Part shown: one piece after another, positions 45,321 through 58,852 of the stretch
Position numbering within the stretch: position 1 is the stretch's first letter
Layout: each line of letters opens with the position of its first letter
Source of the DNA: Channallabes apus
Taxonomy: Eukaryota; Chordata; Actinopteri; Siluriformes; Clariidae
Reading direction: 5' to 3'
Assembly: GCA_030522415.1 (NCBI GenBank)
Contig: CM060108.1
Span: 39,001,756 to 39,065,755, forward strand
DNA length: 64,000 bases
Notes under the pieces: generated by a model
Told to the model about the DNA's origin: nothing
Database searches by the model: none
Seen by the model: the letters and a program-made list of their open reading frames with translations, nothing else
Position numbers and translations under genes: made by a program

Positions 45321-47359
45321 AGTCGACACTTCGTTGTACCTTAGATAATGTAGCTCCAGCTAAAAGAAAAATTATTAGAGATAAGAAACTCGCTCCCTGG
45401 TATAATGATCACACGCGCACTTTAAAACAGACCGCTCGGAAATTAGAGCGTAAATGGCGTCAAACTAAATTGTTGGTATTTCAAATAGCATGGAAAGAGA
45501 GCATCCTGAACAATAGGAAAGCTCTTAGTGTAGCTAGATCAACGTATCTCTCCACTCTTATAGAAGAAAATAAAAATAATCCTAGATTTTTATTTAATAC
45601 CGTAGCCAAATTAACCAGAAATAAGACCACTACAGAAATCTCCACAACAACATCATGCAATAGTGAGGACTTCATGAACTTTTTTAATAATAAAATTGTA
45701 AATATCAGGCATAAAATTGAGGCTTTGAAACCAAACTATGTAATTGATACTGATGTTAACCTAGCCATGTCAGATTCAAACCTAGAATACTTTACTCCTC
45801 TTGAAGAGAATGAACTAATTTCACTCATCTCTTCTGCAAATTCATCAACCTGTATATTAGATCCTATACCGACACATTTTCTTAAACAGATAGTACCAGT
45901 AATAACAGAACCGATGTTGAGAATAATTAATTCCTCACTCAGCATTGGTTATGTTCCAAAATCTTTTAAAGTAGCAGTTATTAAACCAATAATTAAGAAA
46001 CCTGACCTTGACCCCTGTCAGCTGTCCAATTACAGGCCAATATCAAACCTCCCCTTTATCTCTAAGATTCTGGAAAAGATAGTAGCGGAGCAGCTATGCT
46101 CATATCTACATAGAAATGGCATACATGAACTGTATCAGTCAGGATTTAGGCCTCATCACAGCACAGAAACAGCACTCGTTAAAGTAGTAAATGACCTCCT
46201 ATTGGCCTCTGATCAGGGTTGTGTAACTATGCTTGTATTACTCGACCTCAGTGCAGCTTTTGACACTATTGATCATGCTATTCTTCTTCACAGATTAGAA
46301 AATCTAGTAGGAATTAAGGGTACAGCCCTTTCCTGGCTCAGATCCTATTTGACCGATCGTTATCAGTATGTAGACTTAAATGGTGATTATTCTGCATGTT
46401 CTCTAGTGGAGTTTGGCGTTCCGCAGGGTTCAGTTTTAGGCCCACTGCTTTTTTCCCTTTACATGCTTCCTCTGGGCAACATAATCCGTAAGCATGGTAT
46501 TAGTTTTCATTGTTATGCTGACGACACACAGCTATACGTCTCAACAAAACCTGATGAGAAAAACCATCTTACTAAAGTTGAGCAATGTGTTCAGGACATA
46601 AGAAATTGGATGCTAATTAACTTCCTTCTGCTTAATCCGGATAAGACAGAAGTTCTAGTCATAGGACCGCATACAGCTAGAAGTAAAATCTTAGATCACA
46701 CCGTAACTTTAGATGGCCTTTCCGTTCCGTCAAGTGCAACAGTAAAAGACCTCGGCGTGATTATAGATTCCAGCCTTTCATTTGAAGCTCATGTAGATAA
46801 TATCACCAGGATAGCATTCTTTCACCTTAGAAATATCGCCAAAATAAGAAATATATTGTCACTAAATGATGCAGAAAAACTAGTTCATGCTTTTATCACT
46901 TCTAGGTTGGACTATTGTAATGCCTTACTGTCTGGTTGTTCAGTTAGGTGCATAAACAAGCTTCAGCTAGTCCAAAATGCAGCAGCGAGAGTCCTCACTA
47001 GAACCAGAAGATATGAGCACATCACCCCTATCCTATCTTCACTGCATTGGCTCCCTGTGAAATTTCGCATTGATTTTAAAATACTACTCTTGACATATAA
47101 GGCATTAAATGGTCTCGCCCCGCAGTATCTGAGCGAACTGCTAGTGTCTTACGATCCGCCACGCCTACTTCGGTCAAAGGATGCAGGCTGCTTATCAGTA
47201 CCGCGTATTATGAAAACTACAGCTGGGGGCAGAGCTTTTTCTTACAAAGCCCCAAAATTATGGAATAGTCTTCCAAATAGTGTTCGGGACTCAGACACAG
47301 TCTCAGTGTTTAAGTCCAGGCTCAAAACCTATTTATTTAACCAAGCATTTTATAAATAG
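45242..47359 (+). CDS. L2 ORF2, reverse transcriptase part
   Basis: The frame is open from at least 45242 to TAG 47357-47359. Reverse transcriptase motifs in order: '[19 protein letters not shown]', '[15 protein letters not shown]', '[17 protein letters not shown]', '[17 protein letters not shown]' and the catalytic 'CYADDTQLY'. The C-terminal part ends with '[20 protein letters not shown]', the piece that recurs in the truncated copies at 1636, 11507 and 25113. It is separated from the endonuclease by a single net frameshift and is otherwise intact. Confidence 0.9.
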   Translation, partial: SNLPELPTSIRPPSDPTELDQATEYLESTLRCTLDNVAPAKRKIIRDKKLAPWYNDHTRTLKQTARKLERKWRQTKLLVFQIAWKESILNNRKALSVARSTYLSTLIEENKNNPRFLFNTVAKLTRNKTTTEISTTTSCNSEDFMNFFNNKIVNIRHKIEALKPNYVIDTDVNLAMSDSNLEYFTPLEENELISLISSANSSTCILDPIPTHFLKQIVPVITEPMLRIINSSLSIGYVPKSFKVAVIKPIIKKPDLDPCQLSNYRPISNLPFISKILEKIVAEQLCSYLHRNGIHELYQSGFRPHHSTETALVKVVNDLLLASDQGCVTMLVLLDLSAAFDTIDHAILLHRLENLVGIKGTALSWLRSYLTDRYQYVDLNGDYSACSLVEFGVPQGSVLGPLLFSLYMLPLGNIIRKHGISFHCYADDTQLYVSTKPDEKNHLTKVEQCVQDIRNWMLINFLLLNPDKTEVLVIGPHTARSKILDHTVTLDGLSVPSSATVKDLGVIIDSSLSFEAHVDNITRIAFFHLRNIAKIRNILSLNDAEKLVHAFITSRLDYCNALLSGCSVRCINKLQLVQNAAARVLTRTRRYEHITPILSSLHWLPVKFRIDFKILLLTYKALNGLAPQYLSELLVSYDPPRLLRSKDAGCLSVPRIMKTTAGGRAFSYKAPKLWNSLPNSVRDSDTVSVFKSRLKTYLFNQAFYK

Positions 47360-48379
47360 ATTTGCCATAAGGTAAAGGAGCAGATCTGGGGGACTCATGG
47401 ACGTAGTGTATTATGGTGAACTGGTATGTTTAGATGCTGTCTTCCTCAGTCTCATTTGATCACTCAGGTTTGTTGACGGTGAGGTGATTGTTTGCTTTAC
47501 ATCTCAGGGAGCCCTCATGTTTGTGTTTCCTTCTGGCTCTCCCTTTTAGTTATGCTGTCATAGTTAGTCCTGCCGGAGTCCCTGCTTGCACTCTACAGTA
47601 AATATACATTCACGTTAGACATTGTGACTGTGACCATACCTAATTGCAATCTCTCCTCCTCTTCTCTTCCTCCCCCTCTTTCTCTTTCCTCTCTCCCCCT
47701 GTCTCCCCCTTTCACTCTTTCTCTCTCTCTCTCTCTCTCTGTCGAGCTACACATGTGGTTCCTGAGCTGCCAGTGATCCAGACTCCCTCTGCCCTCCGGA
47801 CCTGTCTGATCCATCCTGGTGCCCGGTTTCTGGTTGGAGGTCTCATCGCATGGATGCCCCGTGTGTCTCTTTAGGATGCGTCTGGTGTCTGGGGATGATT
47901 CTTTATACTTAGAAGATGGTTCTGGCCTCGACTGGTGTGGTCAGCTGTTTCTCTGAGGACTTGACAATTCGATAGTTCAGGACTGGAACTTTCTACAAGT
48001 CTATCTGAGTCTCGAATAACTACTGGACTCCATTTTACATCAAGTATTATAACATCAATTAACATCAACTATTATAGCTGAACCTAACACTTAACACTGT
48101 ATAAATGCAGATCATTTCCTGCTATCTGTTTCACCCAGATGAGGATGGGTTCCCTGTCGAGTCTGGTTCCTCTCAAGGTTTCTTCCTATTACCGTCTCAG
48201 GGAGTTTTTCCTTGCCACTGTCGCCCTCGGGCTTGCTCGCCAGGGAATATCTGAACATTTTGATTCATACACATTCACATTCCATACAAACTTAAATAAT
48301 TCTTTTGATTGTGTAAAGCTGTTTTGAGACAATGTCAATTGTTAAAAGCGCTATACAAATAAAATTGAATTGAATTGAA
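47360..48379 (+). other. L2 3' UTR
   Basis: About 1 kb, with a CT-rich tract (47690-47742) and the terminal 'gttaaaagcgctatacaaat' stem region, which in L2 elements is read by their own reverse transcriptase. Shared by all four L2 copies in the window. Confidence 0.8.
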
Positions 48380-49604
48380 ATAAAGAATATACTTTGGGAA
48401 TTGTCAGCTAATTTTGAAAGCATTTCCAATGAAATTAACATTGTTTGCATTATCCTTTTAGTAGATTATATACTATATAGAGCTTGTGTATGTCACATAA
48501 CTAGTGACATGAACTATGTTGATCCCACCTTAACCCTAGTCTAGTGCAAGTGAAACAGTTATTGTGTGTCGGACTACGATATTGAACATGATGGAAAAAG
48601 TGATAAAGATTTGACACCCAGACATGAAAGAAAATACTAACCTGAGGTGATTAATACTTCTCAATGTGATCATTATAATTTGTTTAAAACCTGTTCGATA
48701 GAGAATGTTTCATAAAGTCCAGGGCGAATGAAAATTTACCACTTTTCAATAATTATATTAGAAGGAAAGAACAGCACTCTTATGGATTCATGCCTGCATT
48801 TGGTTTGACCCTCGAGGGTAAGACAAACTTTCCATACTCTTTAACAGCAAGGAAAAGCTTTTGGTGCATGACATATATAACAGGTTGGAATACCCACAGC
48901 ATAGTTAGTGCACTGATGTTTGTAATCTGAGACAGGTGAACTTTCTACACACTGGTGTACAGAAAGTCCAACAACAAGTGTATGCAGATGTGGGCTGAAT
49001 GTGTAAGATAGGCTCTAGTTTATCTGTTGACTAAATATGTAAAAATAATAATAATAATAATAAAATAAATGAATAAAAAGATTGATTTTAAATCCAGCAC
49101 TGAGACACCAACAGACAGACAAGCAAAGGTAAGCATTGCTCTCAATGTTCAAGACAGCATAAGAAGAAAAGCCAGAGATATAAGATAAGATATAAATAAG
49201 GCTACGCATTAATAATAATAATCGAAACCTTTGCTATGTAGTATATAGTCCAGTTTGAATGACAGAAGTCTATACTTTGGAGTCAGATAATTAATAAAGT
49301 TTCTTAGGGTCAAAAGCTTAAAGATAAATCTACACACGCATTTAACATTTGTCTGAACATCAAGTCATAGCAAGAGTAAAGCAAGTTAGTTTTGCAGACT
49401 AAAATGATATCCACTTTATATAATTAGATTTATTAAACGATTAGACAGTAACTCTGGCATGTTCACATGTGTGTTTAATAGATTAGGCAGGTTGACTGTA
49501 GTGGTGTGAGTGTGACCAGCAAGATGGATGTATCAACAAAAATCACATAGCTGCGCAATCTCTATACATATCATGAATCAGGAATATATCATGCGACACG
49601 TTGT

Positions 49605-49693
49605 CTGACCGTTCTGAAGTGGTGTGTATCCTGACTGAATCAGGTTCTGCCCTGGCATCTGATTGCTGTTCCACTTTATGTCTTTGTCCTTTC
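49605..49693 (-). pseudogene. Candidate juxtamembrane exon, unit 2
   Basis: Paralogue of 36795-36883 with the same acceptor and open frame. Confidence 0.25.
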
Positions 49694-50999
49694 CTATGGA
49701 AAAACAGACTTTCTACATTTTCTTATTTTTAAAACCTTAAATTTTTTTCACCCAACGTGATTAATTCTCCAATTTCTACAGACTTATAAGATAAGATATG
49801 AATATAAAGCAACTCCAGTGGCTGAGTGTATTATATAATCTATACCAGATAGCAAATAAAGCATAATTACAAGCTTCTAAATGTATAAGAAATATTTATT
49901 TTCACTAATATTTTTTTAAGGTGATTATGAACAAATTTATAATTTACAGGATGCTTGACAAACAAATGTGTAAATCCTGAAAAAGTAGTTTAAAAAAGAT
50001 TAAAAAGTTGACTATGATACGACAGCTCTTAAATGTGGGCAAAGTGAATTGGACTTTAAGGGCAGGTAAGGTTGGCTTTCATATATGATTCGAACTGGGC
50101 TCTTTTCAATTGAACTTGACCTGGTAGTCTGATCTATGTCCGGGAGCAATACGGAAAGGTCATATTATGCAAATGTAATGATTGTTGGGGTCAACCGTGC
50201 TTTATGTGAAAGCATCCTTAAATGTGAGAAAGATTAATTAGTAAGGACCAAACTTTGTAATACTAAGTAGAATAGTTCTGATTACTCTTATACAACAGTT
50301 AGTTCCGATCGAGTAATCTGTTTGGATGAGAGGCATTCTACAAGTGGTGATTATAGACAGTAACACCACTGGGATATTTCACTATATGTATTACTCTGTG
50401 TCACAGGTGTTCTGCAACATTGGTGAAAGTAGGCAGTATAGTCAGCAGTAGTGTAAAGAGGAGAGAGCAGCTGCCTGCCAAAATCCACATAAAAAACTAT
50501 TTACAAAAATTCTTTCGGCAAAGAAAACACAAAGTTGTACTGTATCATCATAAACACTTTGCCTCCGTAATAGTTGCTTCTACGCTATTCCAAATTCCAA
50601 AATTTCTTTATTTTTATTTATTTAATTTTTTGTTAGGCCTAAGTTCACCAAAACTCGGCTGAGCACTAGCTTTGCATTTAATGTTTGAAATTTAATTTAA
50701 TATTTGGAACTTAAGCTCCTAGTTACTTCTTTTGAAAGTTGCAAAAGGATATGTGGTGGTGGAGCAAAATAATTGGTTAAAAAAAGCAATATCACAATAA
50801 TATCACAAGGTGCTAATATTCAAGCACAACAGCGCTCCATCTCATGTGATATTGCTTAACTGTTTTCTTATTTACTAGCCCAACTAGCTTTTTTTTATTT
50901 TATGATATATATATTTAATAACAACAGTGTTCAGTATTTGAATTGTAATCAAAGGCATGTAAAATCATGTGTAACGGAGCAACAACAAAAAATTCTTTC

Positions 51000-51109
51000 A
51001 TCTTCTATACCGCTTTATCCTGTATTTAGGGTCACGGGGACCTGGAGCCCCAGGAGACTCTGGGCACGAGGCAGGGTACACCCTGGACAGCATGCCAATC
51101 CATCGCAGA

Positions 51110-51155
<46 letters not shown>

Positions 51156-51343
51156 TGGTCAATTTGGGAACGCCAATTAGCCTAATCTGCATGTCTTTGG
51201 ACTGTGGGAGGAAACCGGAGTACCCGGAGGAAACCCACCAAGCACGGGGAGAACATGCAAACTCCATGCACACATAGACGGGAATTGAGCCTGGCCGGGA
51301 ATCGAACCCGGACCCTGGGTGCAAGGCGATAGCGCAAAGGAGA
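51000..51343 (-). mobile_element. tRNA-derived SINE with CA expansion
   Basis: Same SINE family. At 51113-51152 there are 20 CA repeats where the unit 3 paralogue has only four or five. The minus-strand head carries a doubled 'gggttcgattcccggcc' motif. Confidence 0.85.
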
Positions 51344-52034
51344 CAGAGAAAAGAGAGGGACACAAATAAAAATTAAAAAAGCAGCTGTCACCACAGCTCA
51401 AAAAACATACTAGTTTTGAGATTATTGCACATTCTAATAATAGGCCAATGTCTAATTTTCCATTCCTGTCCAAACTGTTTTAAGAAGTGCTCACCAGCAA
51501 TAGCTTAAGCCTTACCAATCGGATCTCCCACTGAGACGGATGTACAAAAAGTTACTAAAATTACTTTTGTTTCATGCTGGTGCTTCTATTGGAATTCCTA
51601 GTTTGGTCCCATTTGAATTTTTATCTTCCTGGTAGATTTTTTCCTTCAGCCCTTGTTGCACAAGATATCCTTAAGGGTCACCCTTATTCACACCTTTGAA
51701 CTCCAGCTATGTACATCCACCTGCCCAGACCATACAGATAATACAGATTTATCTCAGCATGACGTACAATACATCTCTTCATCCGATAATTAACTGTATG
51801 CACTTATGATCTAATATAATGGATGGGCTCCAGTTAGGTTAATTTAAAATGCTAAAATGAACTGTACTCTGGTTTTAAAATCTGTTGCCTATTATTAGCA
51901 ATTGTGCAGAACCACACTTTCACAACTTTAATTCTGGAATATACCTGTGCCATCAGTACATTCATGTATTCTGCTGACTTCATATTATTGCCATTTAACC
52001 TTGCTGAGCCTAGACCGGACTAACTGAAGCAACC

Positions 52035-52265
52035 CCAGATCCTCCAGAGGATTTTATAGTGGCTGCTATTCATCCCGCCCAGAATCACTTCATGTGTTCC
52101 CCTTCTTACCCTGATGTGCCCATCACTCTGGAGCAGGGTCAATCTGAAGTCATCAGATCACATGACCTTTTCCCATTGCTCCTAAGCATTTCATCTCCAT
52201 TCATGATTTTCTTTTTCTCACCACATTTCTTCAAAAAGTTGAAGGTTCAGCAAAGTCCTTAAATG
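52035..52265 (-). mobile_element. Degenerate Tc1-like fragment, unit 2
   Basis: Paralogue of 39545-39775 with the same relic of transposase. Confidence 0.5.
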
Positions 52266-53969
52266 TTAAAATAATGTGCTTGGAAGTTCTCTTTCAAATG
52301 TCTCTCATTGTTTTTGCTGCTTGATGTAGGCCAATAATTTTTCAATTCACTACATGTCATGATGTGTGCTGGTGGTGTGTGTGTGTGTGTGTGTTCAATT
52401 ACAAATTAATATTTTTATATGTCACATACTCAACCAAACACAGTATGATATGTTAATTTTTCCGTGTTATTTTCAGTACCTGTAACCTACCGTTTTCATG
52501 ATCAGTTTGGCATTTGAAGTGTCCGCCTGTCCGTGCTGTAAAGAAGTTAAGACTATACTTTCAGGGATCATTTCTATAGTTTCTAACTAGGAAATGTGAT
52601 TAGAAAGTGTTATGTCTCCCTATTCACGATGATGAGCTTTGATGTATTCCTCTGAGCGTGAAGCGGATTGTAGCTAATGCTTTTTTGCATGTGCTATGAT
52701 CATTGATGAACGTTCTCTATCTTTTTGAGGCAGTAGAGGAGGAGTACATGATCAGAGTGATTATGGATTTGTTATACAAAGAAAGATACTTGAAATAATA
52801 AGTTATTAAATGCAAGTCACTTAGTTTCAGAAGCCGTTGAAGATAGAAGGTTGTATCAAATATTTAAGTCGGTATCCTTTTCTTACGTTCATGGAAAAGG
52901 GCAAGGGGCGAAGCGATATAAATGTTTACTTAGCTGATTTTAAATTAACCGAACAGAAAATATTAATTTCGTATTATAAATTAAAGTTATGTAAACACAC
53001 TCTTCCATAGTTATTGAGAAATGCGGAACCTTCTATACAGCTCACTGTTTTTCCCCCGAGTGATTTTTATGTAACACATGAATGAGTACAGAAGTATGGC
53101 GGTTTGTACAGAAATTTCCGTAAGTTTTTTGTTAACTTTGAAATGGGTTCTCTTTTCAGATCCTTAGCGCAGCTGTACCATGTATCTACCATACATCTAT
53201 TACATTTATTTTGGATCGGTGTAATCTCTGCTAGACGTTCAATAGAAAGTGTGTGTCAGCGTTAGGCTTGATCTGAATTACTTACATGATGGAATATTAT
53301 TTATCGTTATAAAAAGCCAGTAAACTAACGTGTTAACTAGCATAAAATTAGCTTTTTTTTACTGAGTTAATTATTGTGGAAAAATATTTAATATATTATT
53401 TAGTAGACTGAAATTTGGTGAATTGTTATGATTGTTGAAATGCCATTTCTGTTTACTTCACCATCACTCTTTTCCTGTGTTCCAGGTCAGAACACAGCTT
53501 TTGCTTACAAATACTGAAAAAAGTGAATCTTTAAATACTCTTAATTAATAATTGAAAAGAAAGAAAAATACCAGTCAGATAACATGTTAGTAAATAAAGA
53601 AATAGTGAGACACTGTCAACTAGTCTGCTTGATATGTTTGAAAAAGCATAAATTATATGTAATTTGTGTAATTTAATATAAAGTGAGATGTTGAACAATA
53701 TACAGGATGGTACACCAATTTAGTGGTGTATATAATACACTAATATAACACACCAATATAAGACATACTTGCTTCAAAATATAGTAAGTTGAGGTATTAG
53801 TGTATTATATTAACTGTTGTGATTCTAAGTAACTAAAAATACAATAGTTTATACAGTATATTATACATACAATATAAATGTTTGAAGAAGAAAAAAATGC
53901 CTCATTAAAATCAGTTGTACAAAGTAAACAGTATAGCACTTTTCCTTAAAAAATGCATAAAGAAATAAA

Positions 53970-55190
53970 TAATAAATGCATTTCACAGGTTACCTGTGTT
54001 TCTTTATAGGCCAGTCTTGCTGCACCAATACAGCGGTGATGTTGACATTACAGCAACAGGCCAAGGGGACTGTCTATGATGTATGTCAATGATGTCTATT
54101 GGTAAAATTATGCACCGCCATACAATCATGCATGACACGTGAAACAGAACATGTCAAATCCCTAAAACCACATGTATAAACTTCGAACATGTCATAATAA
54201 TTCAGATATGAATTTCCAATGTTTCTATAAGAAAAGGAAGCACATTAGGAAGCAATTGATCGTGAATTGAAAGCAGAAGATTACATGTTGGATGCTGCCA
54301 CTTTAAGAACGTTGTTTCAGTGGGGTCATGTGATCACTTAGGCAGAGGGCACAGGGGAAGAGAGAGGACTGAAAGAAAAAAAAACATGTTCTGCTGTACA
54401 GTAGCTTGAACTTGAAATGATTTGAAACTTGAAAATATGATTTAAACTACATATTCTCCGCAAGTTCCGAATTAATGTTGTCATTTCACGGGTAACAATG
54501 CAATATTGATTCAACAGGTTGAAAACATACATAATTAGCATAAATTAATGATATAAAAATTGTTATTGATTATAATGTGCCCCAGATAAAGGCAAGTACA
54601 ATGTTATGGCAAACAAAGTTTATTCAATGATATGATGCTAATGTTGTTGCATTTTGAAGGAGGTTCGCATATGGGTGTGATGGTCAGATATCCAGATGCA
54701 TTTTCCCATCTTGTAAACGTTAATATGTATTCTTTTCATGCTTTATTAATAAAATATCAATAATCATTTAAAATGCCCATGGCTGATAGGAGATTTTTCA
54801 GTTGATTTTCTCTTGCCAGACATTTGCATGTGTAGTACTAGTGGAGAATTTAAAATCCACCATTTTCAGGATTTCTGTGTTATTTGTGGCCACTGAGAGT
54901 CTGAAGGTAGAAAAGTTAACATTATACTTTCAGGGATTATTTCTATAGTTTTTAACTAGGAAATGTGAATGTAAAGTGTTACATCTTTCTAATCACAATG
55001 ATGAGTCATGATGTACTTTTCTAAGTGTGAGTCAGATTAGAGTTTGTGCTTACTGTATGAGCTTTAATCATTGATGACTGTTCTTCATCTTTTAAAAGAT
55101 AATAGAAGAAGAGTACATGATCAGAGTGATTTTGGTTATATTTGTTGAAAAGCAGAATGTAGTAGTAATTATGGTAAATAATTTGTACAG
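53970..55190. repeat. Dispersed AT-rich repeat segment private to unit 3
   Basis: 54905-55125 repeats the 'atactttcagggat' block found in every unit start, and 54005-54130 matches 27950-28090 in reverse. No gene supported. Confidence 0.5.
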
Positions 55191-55832
55191 GAAGTCCAAC
55201 AACAAGTGTATGCAGATGTGGGCTGAATGTGTAAGATAGGCTCTAGTTTATCTGTTGACTAAAAATGTAAAAAAATAAATAAATAAATAATAATAATAAA
55301 TAAAAAGATTGATTTTAAATCCAGCACTGAGACACCAACAGACAGACAAGCAAAGATAAGCATTGCTCTCAATGTTCAAGACAGCATAAGAAGAAAAGCC
55401 AGAGATATAAGATAAGATATAAATAAGGCTACGCATTAATAATAATAATCGAAACCTTTGCTATTTAATACATAGTCCGGTTTGAATGACAGATGTCTAT
55501 ACTTTGGAGTCAGATAATTAATAAAAATTTCTTAGGGTCAAAAGCTTAAAGATAAATCTACACACGCATTTAACATTTGTCTGAACATCAAGTCATAGCA
55601 AGAGTAAAGCAAGTTAGTTTTGCAGACTAAAATTATACTCACTTTATATAATTAGATTTATTAAACGATTAGACAGTAACTCTGGCATGTTCACATGTGT
55701 GTTTAATAGATTAGGCAGGTTGACTGTAGTGGTGTGAGTGTGACCAGCAAGATGGATGTATCAACAAAAATCACATAGCTGCGCAAGCTCTATACATATC
55801 ATGAATCAGGAATAAATCATGCGACACGTTGT

Positions 55833-55921
55833 CTGACTGTTCTGAAGTGGTGTGTATCCTGACTGAATCAGGTTCTGCCCTGGCATCTGATTGATGTTCC
55901 AATTTATGACTTTGTCCTTTC
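55833..55921 (-). pseudogene. Candidate juxtamembrane exon, unit 3
   Basis: Paralogue of 36795-36883 reading 'KGQSHKLEHQSDARAEPDSV'. Several replacements, no stop, acceptor intact. Confidence 0.25.
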
Positions 55922-56328
55922 CTATGGAAAAACAGACATTCAAATTCAAATTTTATTAGTCACATACACAATCATACACAGTATAATATGCAGTGAAATG
56001 CTTTATACGACCGTCAGTGACCTTAAAAAAAAAGAAAAGAAAAGCTTGTACGTAAAATAAATAATCAATAAAAAGGAAATACTGAAGAAATAATTTTAAC
56101 TAGTAAAATTAACTGTGCAATAAGGGCATAATAAAATATTGCAAAAATATAGAATATAGGGTAGAGTATATATGTATATAGAATTTAAGTGTCAGTGGTT
56201 GTGCAAATATGCATGAAAGGTGACATGTGCAATTGTCCAGATGTATGAGTATTTAGTGCAAGTGTGTATGAATGTGTCCATGATTGTCCAGTCAGTGTTG
56301 TGAGCTTAAAAGATGTTATTAGTCCTGT

Positions 56329-57494
56329 GTGGAGGTAGGGTTGGGTATCGTTTGGGTTTTTTTCGATACCGGTGCCAAATCGATACTTTGAAAACGGTAC
56401 CGGTGCCAAAACGGTGCCTGAAACGATGCTTTTAAGCAAAAAAATTATAGTGGATGACTCAAGAATGAATTTTTATTGAACAAAAAATGTTATGCTTAAA
56501 ATTTAACAATATATTAAAAGTTTAAAGTATATATGAATATGTAAGCTTCAAATTTTAGCAATTCTTTTGCAGAAATTTCACCATATTTGCCTTTTCTGTC
56601 AAAATACGACACCTTTCCTGACTTATTGCCCTGCACAGGACATACATAGCCTTCTTTACAATGGTAAATGGGGTCACTGTTGTACAGTAGTACTACTAGT
56701 ACTAGCTGGAAAGCCATAATAATAAACAGAATCCATGTTACATTAGTTTTTTACAAATCGTTTGACTATTTGTTAGCATGAATGCAAGATTTGCATTTTG
56801 CTATTAACATTACATTATCCTACTACTAACCTGCGGGAAGTCTGCTGACGTCATCATAATCAGTGACTCCTTTTTGCTACAGTTGGTATGACTGGGACTG
56901 AGGGTCGTCCACACCGATAGCGCCAGCTGTTGTCCACAAGCTGTTAAACACGGTGCCTCCCTCTGCTTTTAACTTTATTCCGTGTATTTATTCTGCTTTC
57001 AACTTTATTCCGTCTGCCCTCGAATGTTTCATTAGATTTGACGTGTTTCCGCCTTTACACGCAACTGCTGTAAGACATTTGCTGCACGTCGCGGTGTCGG
57101 AATCCTTTCTTGTGAACTACAGCCACACTTTCGACGGTTTAGTTTTAGGCATTTTAACGAAAGTTGTTTACTTTAGCATGCTAAGCTATCGGTAGACCGC
57201 CTGCTGCCGTCAGAGCGAGTGTAACGTTAGTTGCTGCATTCACGCGCATCTCGGATGGTCTCTCATTTCCGGATGATTTGTGCTTTTAATTTTTTTATTT
57301 AATCTAATAAACGATTAATCTACAAAAATATATGAATCTAGAGAACAAATATTTCAATCGACAGTTCAGGCATTTAAGTGGCACCGAAATGAGGCACCGA
57401 AATTCTCATTCTGTTTCGGTCCGGTACATACCGGTTCTATAGGTACCGGTGCCGTATTGGCACCGGGTTTCAGTACCCAACCCTATGTGGAGGT
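56329..57494. mobile_element. hAT-type element nested in the LINE
   Basis: Element 56337-57486 begins 'agggttgggtatcgtttggg' and ends 'cagtacccaaccctat', flanked by gtggaggt on both sides (56329-56336 and 57487-57494). Subterminal copies of 'accggtgcc' lie near both ends. The interior has a CpG-rich part (56820-57240) and an AT-rich part, with a minus-strand 67-codon frame (56717-56514) followed by AATAAA. No transposase was recognised. Confidence 0.8.
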
Positions 57495-57860
57495 GTGATT
57501 GTGATTGAGAGACCTTATCGCCTGCGGGAAGAAGCTCCTCCTCAGTCTCTCTGTGTTGGCCTTTAGGGAGCGGAATCTCTTCCCAGACCGCAACAAAGAG
57601 AACAGTCCATTACTGGGGTGACTGAGGTCCTTCATGATCTTCCTGGCCTTAGTCCAGCACCGCTTGCTGTAGATGGAGTGCAGGTCAGGGAGCTCAGTGC
57701 GGATGATGCGCTCGGCTGATCGCACCACCCTCTGTAGAGCTCGTCTGTCCTGCATGGTGCTGTTCCCGAACCAGGTCGTGATGTTTCCCGTCAGGATGCT
57801 CTCTATGGTGCAGGAGTAGAAGTTCCTGAGCACCTTGGAGGGCAGTCTAGAGTCTCTCAA
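57483..57860 (-). pseudogene. Rex1/Babar-like reverse transcriptase C terminus
   Basis: 125 codons with 'LRNFYSCTIESILTGNITTW', 'ALQRVVRSAERI' and 'RRSFFPQAIRSLN', the conserved end of this group of fish LINE polymerases. The catalytic core is absent. The stop region now coincides with the hAT insertion edge. Clade assignment (Rex1/Babar) is from memory of the C-terminal motif. Confidence 0.7.
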
Positions 57861-58852
57861 GCGTGTGAGGTGTAACTAGTTTAAAAAGAATAAAAAGTTG
57901 ACTATGATACGACAGCTCTTAAATGTGGGCAAAGTGCATTGGACTTTAAGGGCAGGTAAGGTTGGCTTTCATATATGATTCGAACTGGGCTCTTTTCAAT
58001 TGGACTTGACCTGGTAGTCTGATCTATGTCTGGGAGCAATACGGAAAGGTCATATTATGCAAATGTAATGATTGTTGGGGTCAACTGTGCCTTATGTGAA
58101 AGCATCCTTAAATGTGAGAAAGATTAATTAGTAAGGACCAAAATTTGTAATACTGAGTACAATAGTTCTGATTACTCTTATACAACAGTTAGTTCCGATC
58201 GAGTAATCTGTTTGGATGAGAGGCATTCTACAAGTGGTGATTATAGACAGTAACACCACTGGGATATTTCACTATAGGTGTTCTGCAACATTGGTGAAAG
58301 TAGTAGTGTAAAGAGGAGAGAGCAGCTGCCTGCCAAAATCCACATAAATAACTATTTACAAAAATCCTTTCGGCAAAGAAAACACAAAGTTGAACTGTAT
58401 CATCATAAACACTTTGCCTCCGTAATAGTTGCTTCTACGCTATTCCAAATTCCAAAATTTCTTTATTTTTATTTATTTATTTTTGTTAGGCGTAAGTTCA
58501 CCAAAACTCGGCTGAGCACTAGCTTTGCATTTAATGTTTGAAATTTAATTTAATATTTGGAACTTTAGCTCCTAGTTACTTCTTTTGCCAGTTGCAAAAG
58601 GATATGTGGTGGTGGAGCAAAATAATTGGTTAAAAAAAGCTATATCACAATAATATCACAAGGTGCTAATATTCAAGCACAACAGCGCTCCATCTCATGT
58701 GATATTGCTTAACTGTTTTCTTATTTACTAGCTCAACTAGCTTTTTTTTTTTTATTATATATATTTTTAATAACAACAGTGTTCAGTATTTGAATTGTAA
58801 TCAAATGCATGTAAAATCATGTGTAACGGAGCAACAACAAAAAATTCATTCA

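Larger units (their letters stand above)
43352..48379 (+). mobile_element. L2-clade LINE, near full length (5.0 kb)
   Basis: A non-LTR retrotransposon with ORF1, ORF2 and a long 3' UTR ending 'gcgctatacaaataaaattg' and GAATT repeats. Comparison with unit 1 (site 35774/35775, 'gaggtcaa' | 'ataaag') fixes both ends and shows almost no target duplication. The 5' UTR is only about 37 nt. One frameshift in ORF2 is the only clear lesion. Confidence 0.93.
39954..52454. repeat. Tandem unit 2
   Basis: Longest unit (12.5 kb) because it holds the 5-kb L2. Segments 39954-40988, 41616-43351, 48380-50620 and 51958-52454 match unit 1. 40989-41480 is shared with unit 3. Confidence 0.9.
55938..57871 (-). mobile_element. 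Rex1-like LINE, 5'-truncated, split by a hAT element
   Basis: Minus-strand element. The coding end is at 57860-57483 and the 3' tail runs to 55938 ('attcaaattcaaattttatt' on the plus strand). Insertion came with loss of about 290 bp of the unit (36904-37192 in unit 1). A 1.15-kb hAT element sits at the end of its coding part. The tail matches 23579-23790. Confidence 0.75.

Noticed and set aside
57480..57860. Host gene for a cytoplasmic protein
   Set aside because: The motifs are those of a LINE polymerase C terminus, with a LINE tail downstream.
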